A DNA stretch of 64,000 nt from Streptomyces lincolnensis (lineage in GTDB: Bacteria > Actinomycetota > Actinomycetes > Streptomycetales > Streptomycetaceae). The position numbers and the translations under genes were made by a program. Of the stretch, positions 17,375 through 30,214 are shown one piece after another. Each line of letters begins with the position of its first letter. Position 1 is the stretch's first letter. Below the pieces are notes generated by a model that worked only from the letters and a program-made list of their open reading frames with translations, did no database searches and was not told the DNA's origin. The DNA is taken from contig NZ_CP016438.1 of the NCBI RefSeq assembly GCF_001685355.1, positions 5,890,001 to 5,954,000 on the forward strand, in the 5' to 3' direction.

Positions 17375-17734
17375 GTGAACGCGTATGCGCCCATCCTCGT
17401 ACTGGGAGCCCTCGGGGCAGGCTTTGCGATCTTCTCCGTGGTCATGGCCACGCTGATCGGTCCGAAGCGGTACAACCGGGCCAAGCTCGAGGCCTACGAG
17501 TGCGGTATCGAGCCGACCCCCACGCCGGCCGGCGGCGGGCGCTTCCCCATCAAGTACTACCTGACGGCGATGCTCTTCATCGTCTTCGACATCGAGATCG
17601 TCTTCCTCTACCCCTGGGCCGTCACCTTCGACGCCCTGGGTGTTTTCGGGCTCGTGGAGATGCTGCTCTTCGTGCTCACCGTCTTCGTCGCGTACGCGTA
17701 CGTATGGCGGCGCGGCGGCCTGGAATGGGACTGA
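17375..17734 (+). CDS. nuoA: NADH-quinone oxidoreductase subunit A
   Basis: 119 residues, three membrane helices. The conserved cytoplasmic loop reads [20 protein letters not shown], containing the invariant Cys of NuoA, followed by [20 protein letters not shown] with conserved acidic residues. It forms part of the quinone-cavity side of the membrane arm next to NuoH and NuoJ. GTG 17375 is preceded by purine-rich GAGGAGCGAGGAGCG. It is the first gene of a 14-gene operon with nearly no gaps. A Rex-type operator lies upstream. Confidence 0.97.
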   Translation: MNAYAPILVLGALGAGFAIFSVVMATLIGPKRYNRAKLEAYECGIEPTPTPAGGGRFPIKYYLTAMLFIVFDIEIVFLYPWAVTFDALGVFGLVEMLLFVLTVFVAYAYVWRRGGLEWD

Positions 17735-17748
17735 GGGGCCTTTAACTC

Positions 17749-18299
<551 letters not shown>

Positions 18300-18303
<4 letters not shown>

Positions 18304-19058
18304 GCGACGCGAACGGCACCACGGGCGCCGGGTCGAACGGGGTCAATCCCGAGAAGGACCTCGGCGCCTCCAACCTCCCCGGCCAGCGCGGCGAGGGCGG
18401 CGAGGAGATCCGCGTCCAGCGCGGCATGTTCGGCGCCAACAACGGCGGCGACACCTCCGGCTACGGCGGCCTGGTCCGCTCGATCCGTCTCCCCGGACCG
18501 GCGGGCCGGCCCTACGGCGGCTGGTTCGACGAGGTCGCCGACGAACTGGAGGGCGCCCTGGAGGAACAGGGACTCCTCCCGGACAACGCCATCGAGAAGA
18601 CGGTCGTCGACCGCGACGAGCTCACCTTCCACATCGAGCGCGAGCATCTGCTCCGCGTCGCCCGCACCCTGCGCGACGACCCGGCCCTGCGCTTCGAGCT
18701 GTGCACCGGCGTCAGTGGCGTCCACTACCCGCACGACAAGGGCCGCGAGCTGCACGCCGTCTACCACCTGCGCTCGATCACCCACAACCGGCTGATCCGC
18801 CTGGAGGTCAGCGCTCCGGACACCGACCGGCACATCCCCTCGCTGGTCTCCGTGTACCCGACCAACGACTGGCACGAGCGCGAGACCTACGACTTCTTCG
18901 GCATCGTCTTCGACGGCCACCCGGCCCTGACGCGGATCATGATGCCGGACGACTGGCAGGGCCACCCGCAGCGCAAGGACTACCCCCTCGGCGGCATCCC
19001 CGTCGAGTACAAGGGCGCCCAGATCCCGGCTCCGGACCAGCGGAGGTCGTACTCATGA
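18300..19058 (+). CDS. nuoC: NADH-quinone oxidoreductase subunit C
   Basis: 252 residues from GTG 18300, overlapping nuoB by 4 nt. The 30-kDa subunit core is marked by [15 protein letters not shown] and the signature [20 protein letters not shown] with KDYPLGG near the end. The N-terminal 50 residues are a Gly/Asn/Ser-rich extension absent from shorter homologues. It is a separate protein, not fused to NuoD as in E. coli. The stop overlaps the nuoD ATG. Confidence 0.95.
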
Positions 19059-20404
19059 GCACGCAGCACGCGTCTACCGCATCTGCCGCCTCTGCCGCTT
19101 CGGCACGCGAGACCACCGAGGGCACCGTCTACACGGTCACCGGCGGCGACTGGGACGAGGTCGTCCAGGCCGCGGCCCGGGCCGACGACGAGCGCATCGT
19201 CCTCAACATGGGACCGCAGCACCCCTCCACCCACGGAGTGCTCCGCCTGATCCTGGAGATCGACGGCGAGACGGTCACCGAGGCCCGCTGCGGCATCGGC
19301 TACCTGCACACCGGCATCGAGAAGAACCTCGAATTCCGCACGTGGACGCAGGGCACCACCTTCGTGACGCGCATGGACTACCTGACGTCCTTCTTCAACG
19401 AGACCGCCTACTGTCTCGCCGTCGAGAAGCTCCTCGGCATCGAGGACCAGATCCCCGACCGCGCCACCCTCATCCGCGTGCTCCTGATGGAGCTCAACCG
19501 GCTCTCCTCGCACCTGGTGTGCATCGCCACCGGCGGTATGGAACTCGGCGCCACCACGATCATGATCTACGGATTCCGTGATCGTGAAATGATTCTCGAC
19601 ATCTACGAGCTCATCACGGGCCTGCGGATGAACCACGCGTACATCCGCCCCGGCGGACTCGCCCAGGACCTGCCGCCCGGCGCGGTGGACCACATCCGCG
19701 AGTTCATCAAGAAGATGCGGAAGAACCTCCCGGAGTACGACAAGCTCGCCACCGGGAACCCCATCTTCAAGGCCCGTATGCAGGACGTCGGCTATCTGGA
19801 CCTGGCCGGCTGCATGGCTCTCGGCGCCACCGGCCCGATCCTGCGCTCCACCGGCCTGCCGCACGACCTGCGCAAGGCGCAGCCCTACTGCGGCTACGAG
19901 ACGTTCGACTTCGACGTCCCCACCGCCGACTCCTGCGACTCCTACGGCCGCTTCCTGATCCGGCTGGAGGAGATGCGCCAGTCCCTCCGGATCGTCGAGC
20001 AGTGCCTGGACCGGCTCCAGCCCGGCCCGGTCATGGTCGCCGACAAGAAGATCGCCTGGCCCGCCCAGCTGGCTCTGGGACCGGACGGGCTCGGTAACTC
20101 CCTCGACCACATCAAGAAGATCATGGGCACCTCCATGGAGTCCCTGATCCACCACTTCAAGCTGGTCACCGAGGGCTTCCGCGTCCCGCCGGGACAGACG
20201 TACGCGGCCGTCGAGTCGCCCAAGGGCGAACTCGGGGTGCACGCCGTGTCCGACGGCGGCACCCGCCCCTTCCGGGTCCACTTCCGGGATCCGTCCTTCA
20301 CCAACCTTCAGGCCATGGCGGCGATGTGCGAGGGCGGCCAGGTCGCCGACGTCATCGTCGCCGTCGCGTCCATCGACCCCGTGATGGGAGGCGTCGACCG
20401 GTGA
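19055..20404 (+). CDS. nuoD: NADH-quinone oxidoreductase subunit D
   Basis: 449 residues from ATG 19055. The 49-kDa subunit signature [20 protein letters not shown] and the quinone-site residues around [11 protein letters not shown] are intact. It ends with the classical ...[12 protein letters not shown]. It lines the quinone-binding cavity with NuoB. An N-terminal Ser/Ala tract precedes the core. Starts and stops overlap both neighbours (ATGA and GTGA), indicating strict translational coupling. Confidence 0.97.
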   Translation: MSTQHASTASAASAASARETTEGTVYTVTGGDWDEVVQAAARADDERIVLNMGPQHPSTHGVLRLILEIDGETVTEARCGIGYLHTGIEKNLEFRTWTQGTTFVTRMDYLTSFFNETAYCLAVEKLLGIEDQIPDRATLIRVLLMELNRLSSHLVCIATGGMELGATTIMIYGFRDREMILDIYELITGLRMNHAYIRPGGLAQDLPPGAVDHIREFIKKMRKNLPEYDKLATGNPIFKARMQDVGYLDLAGCMALGATGPILRSTGLPHDLRKAQPYCGYETFDFDVPTADSCDSYGRFLIRLEEMRQSLRIVEQCLDRLQPGPVMVADKKIAWPAQLALGPDGLGNSLDHIKKIMGTSMESLIHHFKLVTEGFRVPPGQTYAAVESPKGELGVHAVSDGGTRPFRVHFRDPSFTNLQAMAAMCEGGQVADVIVAVASIDPVMGGVDR

Positions 20405-21273
20405 CCACCTCTTCTTCGGAGCGGGGCGTCAGCCTGGGCATGCCCCAACTGCCCGCCCCCGCGTACCCGGACGACGTCCGCACCCGGCTGGAGACGGACG
20501 CGCGGGAGATCATCGCCCGCTACCCGGACTCCCGCTCGGCCCTGCTTCCGTTGCTGCACCTGGTGCAGTCGGAGGAGGGCCACGTCACGCGCACCGGGAT
20601 GCAGTTCTGCGCGGACGTGCTCGGCCTGACCACCGCCGAGGTCACCGCGGTCGCCACCTTCTACACCATGTACCGGCGCAGGCCGAGCGGTGACTACCAG
20701 GTGGGCGTCTGCACCAACACCCTCTGCGCGGTGATGGGCGGCGACGCGATCTTCGAGGAGCTCCAGGAGCACCTCGGCGTCGGCAACGGCGAGACCACCG
20801 ACGACGGCAAGGTCACCCTGGAGCACATCGAGTGCAACGCGGCCTGCGACTTCGCGCCGGTCGTGATGGTCAACTGGGAGTTCTTCGACAACCAGGACCC
20901 GGCCAGCGCCAAGCGCCTCGTCGACGACCTGCGCGCGGGACGTCCGGTCGAGCCCACGCGCGGGGCGCCGCTGTGCACCTTCAAGGAGACCGCGCGGATC
21001 CTCGCCGGTTTCCCCGACGAGCGTCCCGGGGCCGTCGAGGCGAGCGGCGGTGCGGGACCCGCTTCGCTGGTGGGCCTCCGCCTGGCGAGGGGAGAGGCCG
21101 CACCCGCGCGCGTGGTCCATCCGCGCGAGGGTGGTCCGCACGACGAGCCGCACGACACGGCGGTGCACAAGCCGTCACCCACCGAGCACTTGAGCTCGCA
21201 CGACGCGCCACAGGACACGTCGGCCTCCGACCCGGCCCATCCGGCCGGGCCTACCGCCGAGGAGGGGGAGTGA
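20401..21273 (+). CDS. nuoE: NADH-quinone oxidoreductase subunit E with long C-terminal extension
   Basis: 290 residues from GTG 20401. The thioredoxin-like [2Fe-2S] (N1a) ligands are C104, C109 (VCTNTLC), C145 and C149 (CNAAC), all present. The core ends near residue 210; a hydrophilic tail of about 80 residues rich in His, Pro, Asp and Glu follows, well beyond the usual 160-200 residue length. With NuoF it forms the NADH dehydrogenase module. The stop overlaps the nuoF ATG by one base (TGATG). Confidence 0.95.
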   Translation: MTTSSSERGVSLGMPQLPAPAYPDDVRTRLETDAREIIARYPDSRSALLPLLHLVQSEEGHVTRTGMQFCADVLGLTTAEVTAVATFYTMYRRRPSGDYQVGVCTNTLCAVMGGDAIFEELQEHLGVGNGETTDDGKVTLEHIECNAACDFAPVVMVNWEFFDNQDPASAKRLVDDLRAGRPVEPTRGAPLCTFKETARILAGFPDERPGAVEASGGAGPASLVGLRLARGEAAPARVVHPREGGPHDEPHDTAVHKPSPTEHLSSHDAPQDTSASDPAHPAGPTAEEGE

Positions 21274-22622
21274 TGACCTTGGCACCCGAACTCAAAGACA
21301 CCAGCCCCGAGAAGCTGCTCGCACCCGTGCTGTCGGCCTTCTGGGACGAGGACAAGTCCTGGACGCTGGACGTCTACCGAAGGCACGAGGGGTACGAGGG
21401 ACTCCGCAAGGCGCTCGCCATGTCGCCGGACGACCTGATCGCCTACGTCAAGGAGTCCGGTCTGCGCGGCCGCGGCGGCGCGGGATTCCCCACGGGAATG
21501 AAATGGCAGTTCATTCCCCAGGGAGATGGAAAGCCGCACTATCTAGTTGTCAACGCCGACGAGTCGGAGCCCGGGACCTGCAAGGACATCCCGCTCCTCT
21601 TCGCGAACCCGCACAGCCTCATCGAGGGCATGATCATCGCGTGTTATGCCATCAGGTCGTCGCATGCCTTCATCTATCTGCGTGGTGAAGTCGTCCCTGT
21701 GCTGCGGCGGTTGCACGCGGCCGTGAGCGAGGCCTATGCGGCCGGCTACCTCGGACAGAACATCCTGGGCAGCGGCCTCGATCTCGATATCACCGTGCAC
21801 GCGGGCGCTGGCGCGTACATCTGCGGTGAGGAGACCGCACTGCTCGACTCGCTCGAAGGCCGCCGGGGTCAACCGCGGCTCCGTCCCCCTTTCCCTGCGG
21901 TCGCGGGTCTCTATGCGTGCCCGACTGTTGTGAATAACGTCGAGTCGATCGCGTCGGTTCCCGCCATTCTGCAAAAGGGAAAAGAGTGGTTCAGGTCGAT
22001 GGGCAGCGAGAAGTCCCCGGGCTTCACGCTCTACTCGCTCAGCGGCCATGTCGTCAGTCCCGGCCAGTACGAGGCCCCGCTCGGCATCACGCTGCGCCAG
22101 CTCCTGGAGATGAGCGGCGGGATGAGGCCGGGCCACCGGCTCAAGTTCTGGACGCCGGGCGGCTCCTCGACGCCGATGTTCACCGACGAGCACCTCGACG
22201 TCCCTCTTGACTACGAAGGAGTGGGTGCCGCGGGTTCCATGCTCGGCACCAAAGCGCTCCAGTGCTTCGACGAGACCACCTGCGTGGTGCGTGCCGTGAC
22301 CCGCTGGACGGAGTTCTACGCCCACGAGTCCTGCGGCAAGTGCACACCGTGCCGCGAAGGGACGTACTGGCTCGTGCAGTTGCTGCGTGACATCGAGGCC
22401 GGTAAGGGCGTCATGTCCGACCTCGACAAGCTGAACGACATCGCCGACAACATCAACGGCAAGTCCTTCTGCGCCCTCGGCGACGGCGCCGCCTCGCCGA
22501 TCTTCTCCTCGCTCAAGTACTTCCGCGAGGAGTACGAGCAGCACATCACGGGCCGCGGCTGCCCCTTCGACCCGGCCAAGTCGACGGCCTGGGCCGACTC
22601 CCGCACGGAGGTGAACGCATGA
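21273..22622 (+). CDS. nuoF: NADH-quinone oxidoreductase subunit F (NADH/FMN-binding)
   Basis: 449 residues from ATG 21273 behind GAGGAGGGGG. The NADH-binding [19 protein letters not shown]-binding [12 protein letters not shown] and N3 cluster cysteines C354, C357, C360 ([14 protein letters not shown]), plus the Cys in [12 protein letters not shown], are all present. It is the entry point of electrons from NADH. A GTG one codon earlier is an alternative start. Codon use in the middle (21640-22000) is slightly less GC-biased than its neighbours. Confidence 0.97.
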   Translation: MTLAPELKDTSPEKLLAPVLSAFWDEDKSWTLDVYRRHEGYEGLRKALAMSPDDLIAYVKESGLRGRGGAGFPTGMKWQFIPQGDGKPHYLVVNADESEPGTCKDIPLLFANPHSLIEGMIIACYAIRSSHAFIYLRGEVVPVLRRLHAAVSEAYAAGYLGQNILGSGLDLDITVHAGAGAYICGEETALLDSLEGRRGQPRLRPPFPAVAGLYACPTVVNNVESIASVPAILQKGKEWFRSMGSEKSPGFTLYSLSGHVVSPGQYEAPLGITLRQLLEMSGGMRPGHRLKFWTPGGSSTPMFTDEHLDVPLDYEGVGAAGSMLGTKALQCFDETTCVVRAVTRWTEFYAHESCGKCTPCREGTYWLVQLLRDIEAGKGVMSDLDKLNDIADNINGKSFCALGDGAASPIFSSLKYFREEYEQHITGRGCPFDPAKSTAWADSRTEVNA

Positions 22623-25123
22623 CCGCGACCACCAACGCTCCCTCGGGAGGGGGAGAGGCGGCGGTCCCGCCGGAGGATCTCGTCGCGCTGACCATCGACG
22701 GCGCCGAGATCAGCGTGCCCAAGGGCACCCTGGTCATCCGGGCCGCCGAACAGCTCGGCATCGAGATCCCCCGGTTCTGCGACCACCCCCTGCTCGACCC
22801 GGCCGGCGCCTGCCGCCAGTGCATCGTCGAGGTCGAGGGCCAGCGCAAGCCGATGGCGTCCTGCACCATCACCTGCACGGACGGCATGGTCGTCAAGACC
22901 CACCTCACCTCGCCGGTCGCCGAGAAGGCCCAGCACGGTGTGATGGAGCTGCTCCTCATCAACCACCCGCTGGACTGCCCGGTCTGCGACAAGGGCGGCG
23001 AGTGCCCCCTGCAGAACCAGGCCATGTCGCACGGCCAGTCCGACTCCCGCTTCGAGGGGAAGAAGCGGACCTTCGAGAAGCCCGTCCCGATCTCCACGCA
23101 GGTCCTGCTCGACCGCGAGCGGTGCGTGCTGTGCGCCCGCTGCACCCGGTTCTCCAACCAGGTCGCGGGCGACCCGATGATCGAGCTGGTCGAGCGCGGC
23201 GCGCTCCAGCAGGTCGGCACCGGTGAGGGCGACCCCTTCGAGTCGTACTTCTCCGGCAACACCATCCAGATCTGCCCGGTCGGCGCGCTGACCTCGGCGG
23301 CGTACCGCTTCCGCTCCCGCCCCTTCGACCTGGTCTCCTCCCCGTCGGTGTGCGAGCACTGCTCCGGCGGCTGCGCGACCCGCACCGACCACCGGCGCGG
23401 CAAGGTCATGCGGCGGCTCGCGGCCAACGACCCCGAGGTCAACGAGGAGTGGATCTGCGACAAGGGGCGGTTCGCGTTCCGCTACGCGCAGCAGCGGGAC
23501 CGTCTCCACACGCCGCTGGTGCGCAACGCCGAGGGCGAGCTCGTCCCGGCGTCCTGGCCGGAGGCGCTCCAGATCGCGGCTCAGGGGCTGCTCGCCTCGC
23601 GGAGCCGCACCGGTGTCCTGGCCGGCGGTCGCCTCACGATCGAGGACGCCTACGCCTACAGCAAGTTCGCGCGCGTGGCGCTCGACACCAACGACATCGA
23701 CTTCCGCGCGCGCGTGCACAGTGGTGAGGAGGCCGACTTCCTGGCCGCCCGGATCGCCGGACGCGGCCGTGACCTCGACGGTACGGGCGTCACGTACACC
23801 GCCCTGGAGAAGGCGCCCGCCGTCCTGCTGGTCGGGTTCGAGGCCGAGGAGGAGGCCGCCGGTGTCTTCCTGCGGCTCCGCAAGGCCTGGCGCAAGCACG
23901 GGCAGAAGGTGTTCTCGCTCGCCACGTACGCCACCCGTGGCCTGGAGAAGGCCGGCGGCACGCTGCTGCCCGCCGCCCCCGGCACCGAGACCGAGTGGCT
24001 GGACGCGCTCGCGGGCGGGGTCGGCCTGGCGGACGACGGTGCCAGGGCCGCGGAGGCGCTGCGCTCCGAGGGCGCGGTGATCGTCGTGGGTGAGCGGCTG
24101 GCCGCCGTGGAGGGCGGGCTGACCGCCGCCGCACGGGCCGCGTCCGCCACCGGCGCGCAGCTGGTGTGGATCCCGCGCCGGGCGGGGGAGCGCGGTGCCG
24201 TCGAGGCGGGCGCGCTGCCGTCGCTGCTGCCGGGCGGCCGCCCGGCCACCGACCCGCGCGCGCGGGACGAGGTCGCCGCGGTCTGGGGCCTGGCCGAACT
24301 GCCGCACCGCTACGGGCGGGACACCGGCCAGATCATCGAGGACGCCGCCGGCGGTGAGCTCCAGGCGCTGCTGGTCGCGGGCGTGGAGGTCGCCGATCTG
24401 CCCGACCCGGCACGCGCGCGTGCCGCCCTGCGGGAAGTGGGCTTCCTGGTGTCGCTGGAACTGCGGCCCAGCGAGGTCACCGCACTCGCGGACGTCGTCC
24501 TGCCGGTTGCCGCGGTCGCCGAGAAGGCCGGCACCTTCCTCAACTGGGAGGGCAGGGTGCGCTTCTTCGAGTCCGCTCTCAAGCCCGACCAGATGATCCG
24601 CAGCCTCGCGCCCACAGACGCGCGTGTGCTCCAGATGCTCGCCGACGCCATGGACGTACATCTGGGCCTGCCGGATCTGCGCACCACGCGCGCGGAGCTG
24701 GACCGGCTCGGTGCCTGGGACGGGCCGCGGGCCACCGAACCCCTGGAGACGGGCGCCCAGTTGCCGCGTCCGGCCGCAGGCGAGGCCGTCCTGGCCGGAC
24801 ACCGGCTGCTGCTCGACCAGGGTGTCCTCCAGGAGGGCGACGAGGCACTGGCCGGGACCCGGCACGCGGCCCACGCGCGCGTGTCGGCCGCCACGGCCGC
24901 CGAGGCGGGCGTCAAGGACGGCGACCTGCTCGCCGTGACCGGCACCGCCGGAGTGGTCGAACTGCCGCTGCGGATCACCGAGATGCCCGACCGCGTGGTC
25001 TGGCTCCCGCTGAACTCCGTCGGTGGGGGCGTCGCCTCCGACACCGGGGCGCGGCCTGGCTCACTCGTCCGCATCGGCCCGGCGACGCTCGCCGCCGAAG
25101 CCCCCAAGGAGGTGGAGGCATGA
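22619..25123 (+). CDS. nuoG: NADH-quinone oxidoreductase subunit G
   Basis: 834 residues. The N-terminal ferredoxin domain has the [2Fe-2S] cysteines ([16 protein letters not shown]), the His-Cys N5 site ([13 protein letters not shown]) and the N4 cysteines ([10 protein letters not shown], later CPVGAL). A molybdopterin-oxidoreductase-like domain follows. Its CEHCSGGC plus a fourth Cys (WICDKGRF) 27 residues on give the optional N7 cluster. No molybdopterin is expected. ATGA overlaps join it to nuoF and nuoH. Confidence 0.96.
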   Translation: MTATTNAPSGGGEAAVPPEDLVALTIDGAEISVPKGTLVIRAAEQLGIEIPRFCDHPLLDPAGACRQCIVEVEGQRKPMASCTITCTDGMVVKTHLTSPVAEKAQHGVMELLLINHPLDCPVCDKGGECPLQNQAMSHGQSDSRFEGKKRTFEKPVPISTQVLLDRERCVLCARCTRFSNQVAGDPMIELVERGALQQVGTGEGDPFESYFSGNTIQICPVGALTSAAYRFRSRPFDLVSSPSVCEHCSGGCATRTDHRRGKVMRRLAANDPEVNEEWICDKGRFAFRYAQQRDRLHTPLVRNAEGELVPASWPEALQIAAQGLLASRSRTGVLAGGRLTIEDAYAYSKFARVALDTNDIDFRARVHSGEEADFLAARIAGRGRDLDGTGVTYTALEKAPAVLLVGFEAEEEAAGVFLRLRKAWRKHGQKVFSLATYATRGLEKAGGTLLPAAPGTETEWLDALAGGVGLADDGARAAEALRSEGAVIVVGERLAAVEGGLTAAARAASATGAQLVWIPRRAGERGAVEAGALPSLLPGGRPATDPRARDEVAAVWGLAELPHRYGRDTGQIIEDAAGGELQALLVAGVEVADLPDPARARAALREVGFLVSLELRPSEVTALADVVLPVAAVAEKAGTFLNWEGRVRFFESALKPDQMIRSLAPTDARVLQMLADAMDVHLGLPDLRTTRAELDRLGAWDGPRATEPLETGAQLPRPAAGEAVLAGHRLLLDQGVLQEGDEALAGTRHAAHARVSAATAAEAGVKDGDLLAVTGTAGVVELPLRITEMPDRVVWLPLNSVGGGVASDTGARPGSLVRIGPATLAAEAPKEVEA

Positions 25124-26484
25124 GCCCGTCCCTCGCCGCAGAAGACCTCTCGATGTTCGGCACCGACCCCTGGTGGCTGGTCGTCATCAAGGCGGTGTTC
25201 TGCTTCGCCTTCCTGATGGTGACCGTGCTGTTCTCCATCGTCTGGGAGCGCAAGGTCGTCGCCTGGATGCAGCTGCGCGTCGGCCCCAACCGGCACGGCC
25301 CCTGGGGCATGCTCCAGTCGCTCGCCGACGGCATCAAGCTGATGCTCAAGGAAGACGTCATCGTCAAACGCGCGGACAAGGTCGTCTACGTCCTCGCGCC
25401 GATCGTCGCGGCCATCCCGGCCTTCATGGCGATCGCGGTGATCCCCTTCGGCCCGGCCGGCAACGAGATCTCGATCTTCGGCCACCGCACCGCGATGCAG
25501 CTCACCGACCTGCCGATCGCGATGCTGTACATCCTCGCGGTCGCCTCGGTCGGCATCTACGGCATCGTCCTCGCGGGCTGGAGCTCCGGCTCCACCTATC
25601 CGCTGCTCGGCGGTCTGCGCTCCTGCGCCCAGATGATCTCCTACGAGATCGCCATGGGCGCCGCGTTCGCCTCGGTGTTCCTCTACTCGGGATCGATGTC
25701 GACCTCGACGATCGTCGAGGCGCAGCAGGACCGCTGGTACGTCGTCCTGCTCCCGGTCTCCTTCCTGATCTACATCGTGACGATGGTCGGCGAGACCAAC
25801 CGCGCCCCCTTCGACATGCCGGAGTCCGAGGGCGACCTGGTCGGCGGTTTCAACACCGAGTACTCCTCGATCAAGTTCGCGATGTTCATGCTCGCCGAGT
25901 ACGTGAACATGGTGACGGTCTCGGCCGTGTCGGTGACGCTCTTCCTGGGCGGCTGGCGGGCCCCGTGGCCCATCAGCACCTTCTGGGAGGGCGCGAACCA
26001 CGGCTGGTGGCCGCTCCTCTGGTTCGTGATCAAGGTGCAGCTGCTGCTGTTCTTCTTCATCTGGCTGCGCGGCACGCTGCCCCGCGTCCGCTACGACCAG
26101 CTGATGAAGCTCGGCTGGAAGGTCCTCATCCCGGTCTCGCTGGTCTGGCTGATGCTCGTCGCCACCGTGCGGACGCTGCGCAACGAGAACTACGACTTCG
26201 CCGACATCGCCCTGTACATCGGCGGCGGTGTGCTCGCCCTGCTCCTGCTCTCCTTCGTCGCCGACATGTTCCGCGAGAAGGCGAAGGCGGGCGAGCGGCC
26301 CGTCGAGGAACCGGCCGGATTCGACCCGCTGGCGGGCGGGTTCCCCGTGCCGCCACTGCCCGGGCAGGAGCTGCCACCGGTGCCCAGGCGCCGCTCGCAC
26401 CGGGAGCGGGAGCTGATTGTCAGTGGTGGGCCCGATACTCAGAGTGACGGATCTCTGGATGGAAAGGAGGCGTCCGATGGCTGA
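25120..26484 (+). CDS. nuoH: NADH-quinone oxidoreductase subunit H
   Basis: 454 residues, about eight to nine membrane helices. Conserved loops are [20 protein letters not shown] and the acidic quinone-channel segment [19 protein letters not shown]. It forms the mouth of the quinone chamber. The C-terminal 60 residues form a hydrophilic tail (Pro/Glu/Arg-rich) longer than in E. coli. The gene overlaps nuoG by 4 nt and runs 8 nt into nuoI. Confidence 0.97.
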   Translation: MSPSLAAEDLSMFGTDPWWLVVIKAVFCFAFLMVTVLFSIVWERKVVAWMQLRVGPNRHGPWGMLQSLADGIKLMLKEDVIVKRADKVVYVLAPIVAAIPAFMAIAVIPFGPAGNEISIFGHRTAMQLTDLPIAMLYILAVASVGIYGIVLAGWSSGSTYPLLGGLRSCAQMISYEIAMGAAFASVFLYSGSMSTSTIVEAQQDRWYVVLLPVSFLIYIVTMVGETNRAPFDMPESEGDLVGGFNTEYSSIKFAMFMLAEYVNMVTVSAVSVTLFLGGWRAPWPISTFWEGANHGWWPLLWFVIKVQLLLFFFIWLRGTLPRVRYDQLMKLGWKVLIPVSLVWLMLVATVRTLRNENYDFADIALYIGGGVLALLLLSFVADMFREKAKAGERPVEEPAGFDPLAGGFPVPPLPGQELPPVPRRRSHRERELIVSGGPDTQSDGSLDGKEASDG

Positions 26485-27118
26485 GGAGCCCAAGGAGACC
26501 AAACCCGGTTTCCAGAACCCGGTAGCCGGCTTCGGCGTGACCTTCAAGGCCATGTTCAAGAAGCGGCTGACCGAGCAGTACCCGGAGCAGGAGAAGACCA
26601 CCGCTCCGCGTTTCCACGGACGGCACCAGCTCAACCGCCATCCGGACGGTCTGGAGAAGTGCGTCGGCTGCGAGCTGTGCGCCTGGGCCTGCCCCGCCGA
26701 CGCCATCTATGTGGAGGGCGCCGACAACACGGACGAGGAGCGCTACTCGCCCGGCGAGCGGTACGGCCGCGTCTACCAGATCAACTACGCCCGCTGCATC
26801 CTGTGCGGCCTGTGCATCGAGGCGTGCCCCACGCGCGCGCTGACGATGACCAACGAGTTCGAGCTGGCCGACTCGAGCCGCGCCAACCTGATCTACACCA
26901 AGGAGCAGCTGCTCGCCGGTCTTGAGGACGGCATGGTCGACAGCCCGCACGCCATCTACCCGGGGACCGACGAGCAGGACTACTACCGGGGCCTGGTGAC
27001 GGAGGCCGCGCCGGGCACCGAGCCCCAAGTGGCCCTGTCCAAGGGCGAGGTCGTGCAGGAGGCCGCCTCCACCTTCGGCGAGGACGAACCGGCGTCGGGG
27101 AAGGTGATCGGCCGATGA
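26477..27118 (+). CDS. nuoI: NADH-quinone oxidoreductase subunit I
   Basis: 213 residues from ATG 26477, set by GGAAAGGAGG 6 nt upstream. Two 8Fe ferredoxin motifs carry clusters N6a and N6b: [12 protein letters not shown] and [12 protein letters not shown]. Electrons pass through it to N2 in NuoB. The C-terminal 50 residues are acidic and variable. The stop overlaps nuoJ as ATGA. Confidence 0.96.
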   Translation: MAEEPKETKPGFQNPVAGFGVTFKAMFKKRLTEQYPEQEKTTAPRFHGRHQLNRHPDGLEKCVGCELCAWACPADAIYVEGADNTDEERYSPGERYGRVYQINYARCILCGLCIEACPTRALTMTNEFELADSSRANLIYTKEQLLAGLEDGMVDSPHAIYPGTDEQDYYRGLVTEAAPGTEPQVALSKGEVVQEAASTFGEDEPASGKVIGR

Positions 27119-27978
27119 CCTCGCAGCTCGCCGCCCACTCCACCTCCCTCGCCGCCTACTCCACCTCCACCGGAGAGGCCTTCCAGTTCTGGGTGCTGGG
27201 CACCGTCGCCGTGATCGGCGCCCTGTGCACCGTCTTCATGAAGAGGGCCGTGCACAGCGCGCTCTGTCTCGCCGGGACCATGATCATCCTGGCGGTGTTC
27301 TACCTCGCCAACGGCGCCTACTTCCTCGGCGTCGTCCAGATCGTCGTCTACACCGGCGCGATCATGATGCTGTTCCTCTTCGTGGTGATGCTCGTCGGCG
27401 TCACGGCCGCGGACTCTCTTCAGGAGACCATCAAGGGCCAGCGCTGGCTGGCCCTTCTCTGCGGGCTCGGCTTCGGCATCCTGCTGGTCGCGGGCATCGG
27501 CAACGCCTCCCTCACGGAGTTCAACGGCCTCGCGCAGGCGAACGCGAACGGCAATGTGGAGGGCCTGGCGTCCCTCATCTTCACCAAGTACGTCTTCGCC
27601 TTCGAGATCACCGGCGCCCTGCTGATCACGGCGGCCGTCGGCGCCATGGTGCTCACCCACCGCGAGCGCACCGAACGCGCCAAGACCCAGCGCGAGATGG
27701 CCGAGGAGCGGGTGCGCGCGGGCACGCACGTACCGCCGCTGCCGGCTCCCGGCGTGTATGCCCGGCACAACGCGGTGGACATCGCGGGCCTGCTCCCCGA
27801 CGGCACCCCCTCCGAGCTCACCGTCAGCAAGACGCTGCGGGAGCGCGGCCAGATCCGTGACGTGTCCCAGGAGGCGCTCAACGACCTCAAGGCGCTGGAA
27901 CAGCGCGCCGAGGAGCGCCTGGAGCGGACCGCGATCGAACCGTCGACCTTCAAGCGGGCCGAGGAGGCGTCGAAGTGA
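27115..27978 (+). CDS. nuoJ: NADH-quinone oxidoreductase subunit J
   Basis: 287 residues. Five membrane helices lie in the first 180 residues; the conserved [22 protein letters not shown] includes the pi-bulge region on the proton path. A hydrophilic C-terminal tail of about 110 residues ([18 protein letters not shown] onward) is an actinobacterial addition. GTGA coupling leads to nuoK. Confidence 0.95.
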   Translation: MTSQLAAHSTSLAAYSTSTGEAFQFWVLGTVAVIGALCTVFMKRAVHSALCLAGTMIILAVFYLANGAYFLGVVQIVVYTGAIMMLFLFVVMLVGVTAADSLQETIKGQRWLALLCGLGFGILLVAGIGNASLTEFNGLAQANANGNVEGLASLIFTKYVFAFEITGALLITAAVGAMVLTHRERTERAKTQREMAEERVRAGTHVPPLPAPGVYARHNAVDIAGLLPDGTPSELTVSKTLRERGQIRDVSQEALNDLKALEQRAEERLERTAIEPSTFKRAEEASK

Positions 27979-28274
27979 ACCCGGTCAACTACCTCTACCT
28001 CGCCGCCCTGTTGTTCACGATCGGCGCGACCGGCGTGCTGGTCCGGCGCAACGCGATCGTCGTGTTCATGTGCGTCGAGCTCATGCTCAACGCCTGCAAC
28101 CTCGCGTTCGTCGCCTTCTCCCGGATGCACGGCAACCTCGACGGCCAGATCATCGCCTTCTTCACGATGGTCGTCGCCGCCGCGGAGGTCGTGGTCGGGC
28201 TCGCGATCATCGTGTCGCTGTTCCGTTCCCGCCACTCGGCCTCGGTCGACGACGCCAGCCTGATGAAGCTGTAA
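27975..28274 (+). CDS. nuoK: NADH-quinone oxidoreductase subunit K
   Basis: 99 residues, three membrane helices, the usual NuoK length. The conserved glutamates lie in [15 protein letters not shown] and [13 protein letters not shown]. It is homologous to MnhC/MrpC subunits and takes part in proton transfer. GTG 27975 overlaps the nuoJ stop. Confidence 0.96.
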   Translation: MNPVNYLYLAALLFTIGATGVLVRRNAIVVFMCVELMLNACNLAFVAFSRMHGNLDGQIIAFFTMVVAAAEVVVGLAIIVSLFRSRHSASVDDASLMKL

Positions 28275-28289
28275 GGGGCGCTGGACCGT

Positions 28290-30209
28290 ATGAATGCAGA
28301 GAACCTGATCGGGCTGCTCATCGCGGCGCCCCTGCTCGGAGCCGCGGTCCTGCTGTGCGGTGGCCGGCGGCTGGACGCCATCGGCCACTGGATCGGTACG
28401 GCCCTCGCCGGCGCCTCCTTCGTGATCGGAGCCGTCCTCTTCGTCGACCTGCTCGGCAAGGACGCCGAACACCGCACGCTCACCCAGCACCTCTTCAGCT
28501 GGATCCCGGTCGAGGGCTTCCAGGCGGACATCGCCTTCCACCTCGACCAGTTGTCGATGACGTTCGTGCTGCTCATCTCCGGTGTCGGCTCGCTGATCCA
28601 CCTGTACTCGATCGGGTACATGGAGCACGACGAGCGCCGCCGCCGCTTCTTCGGCTATCTGAACCTGTTCCTCGCGGCGATGCTGCTGCTCGTCCTCGCC
28701 GACAACTACCTGCTGCTGTACGTCGGCTGGGAGGGCGTCGGTCTCGCCTCGTACCTGCTGATCGGCTTCTGGCAGCACAAGCCCAGTGCCGCGACCGCCG
28801 CGAAGAAGGCCTTCCTGGTCAACCGCGTCGGCGACATGGGCCTGTCGATCGCGATCATGCTGATGTTCACCACCTTCGGGACCTTCGCCTTCACCCCGGT
28901 GCTCGGCACCCACGAGGAAGAGGGACTCGTCGGAGGCACCAGCGAGGCCACACTCACCGGTATCGCCCTGATGCTGCTGCTCGCCGCCTGCGGCAAGTCC
29001 GCCCAGGTGCCGCTGCAGTCCTGGCTCGGGGACGCGATGGAGGGCCCGACCCCGGTCTCGGCCCTCATCCACGCCGCGACCATGGTGACCGCGGGCGTCT
29101 ACCTGATCGTCCGCTCCGGCGCCATCTTCAACGCGGCGCCCGACGCGCAGCTCGTCGTCACCATCGTCGGCGCGGTCACGCTCCTGTTCGGTGCGATCGT
29201 CGGTTGCGCGAAGGACGACATCAAGAAGGCGCTCGCCGGATCGACCATGTCGCAGATCGGCTACATGGTCCTCGCCGCCGGCCTCGGCCCCATCGGCTAC
29301 GTCTTCGCGATCATGCACCTGGTGACGCACGGCTTCTTCAAGGCCGGGCTGTTCCTCGGCGCCGGTTCGGTCATGCACGGCATGAACGACGAGGTCGACA
29401 TGCGCAAGTACGGCGGTCTCAGGAAGTACATGCCGGTCACCTTCGTGACCTTCGGCCTCGGCTACCTGGCCATCATCGGCTTCCCGGGTCTGTCCGGCTT
29501 CTTCTCCAAGGACAAGATCATCGAGGCGGCCTTCGCCAAGGGCGGCACCGAGGGCTGGATCCTCGGCGGATGCGCCCTGCTGGGCGCGGCCATCACGGCG
29601 TACTACATGACGCGCGTGATGCTGATGACGTTCTTCGGGGAGAAGCGCTGGCAGCCCGATGAGAACGGCCATGAGCCGCACCCGCACGAGTCACCCAGGT
29701 CCATGACGATCCCGATGATCGTGCTGGCCGTCGGTTCGGTCTTCGGCGGCGCGTTCTTCAGCATCGGCGACCGCTTCCTGCACTGGCTGGAACCCATCAC
29801 CGGGCACGACCACGGTCACGCCCCGATCAGCGCGGCGACGGTCACGGCGGCCACGGTGGCCGTGATGGTCATCGGTGTGGCGACCGCCTACCTCCAGTAC
29901 GGGCGCCGGCCGGTCCCGGTCGTCGCCCCGCGCGGGTCGCTGCTCACCCGGGCCGCCCGGCGCGACCTGCTCCAGGACGACTTCAACCACGTCGTCCTCG
30001 TCCGCGGCGGAGAGCACCTCACACGGTCGCTGGTCTACGTCGACCACACCCTGGTCGACGGAGTCGTCAACGGCACGGCGGCCTCGGTCGGCGGCCTCTC
30101 CGGACGGATGCGCAGGCTCCAGAACGGCTTCGCGCGGTCGTACGCGGTCTCGATGTTCGGCGGTGCGGCGGTCCTCGTCGCCGCGACCCTGCTGATGAGG
30201 GCGGTCTGA
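28290..30209 (+). CDS. nuoL: NADH-quinone oxidoreductase subunit L
   Basis: 639 residues, a large antiporter-like subunit with about 16 membrane helices. Signatures are [38 protein letters not shown] and [20 protein letters not shown]. The C-terminal region should contain the long lateral helix that braces the membrane arm. A His-rich loop ([11 protein letters not shown], then TGHDHGHAP) lies near residues 455-515. RBS AAGGGGC is 8-14 nt upstream. Confidence 0.96.
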   Translation: MNAENLIGLLIAAPLLGAAVLLCGGRRLDAIGHWIGTALAGASFVIGAVLFVDLLGKDAEHRTLTQHLFSWIPVEGFQADIAFHLDQLSMTFVLLISGVGSLIHLYSIGYMEHDERRRRFFGYLNLFLAAMLLLVLADNYLLLYVGWEGVGLASYLLIGFWQHKPSAATAAKKAFLVNRVGDMGLSIAIMLMFTTFGTFAFTPVLGTHEEEGLVGGTSEATLTGIALMLLLAACGKSAQVPLQSWLGDAMEGPTPVSALIHAATMVTAGVYLIVRSGAIFNAAPDAQLVVTIVGAVTLLFGAIVGCAKDDIKKALAGSTMSQIGYMVLAAGLGPIGYVFAIMHLVTHGFFKAGLFLGAGSVMHGMNDEVDMRKYGGLRKYMPVTFVTFGLGYLAIIGFPGLSGFFSKDKIIEAAFAKGGTEGWILGGCALLGAAITAYYMTRVMLMTFFGEKRWQPDENGHEPHPHESPRSMTIPMIVLAVGSVFGGAFFSIGDRFLHWLEPITGHDHGHAPISAATVTAATVAVMVIGVATAYLQYGRRPVPVVAPRGSLLTRAARRDLLQDDFNHVVLVRGGEHLTRSLVYVDHTLVDGVVNGTAASVGGLSGRMRRLQNGFARSYAVSMFGGAAVLVAATLLMRAV

Positions 30210-30214
30210 TACCG

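Noticed and set aside
22316..24874. Minus-strand frame of 852 codons
   Set aside because: Complement of nuoG; low-complexity Gly/Ala/Arg/Val composition with no domain.
27420..29687. Minus-strand frame of 755 codons
   Set aside because: Antisense to nuoJ-nuoL; composition rich in Glu, Asp, His and Arg is the complement pattern of membrane protein genes.
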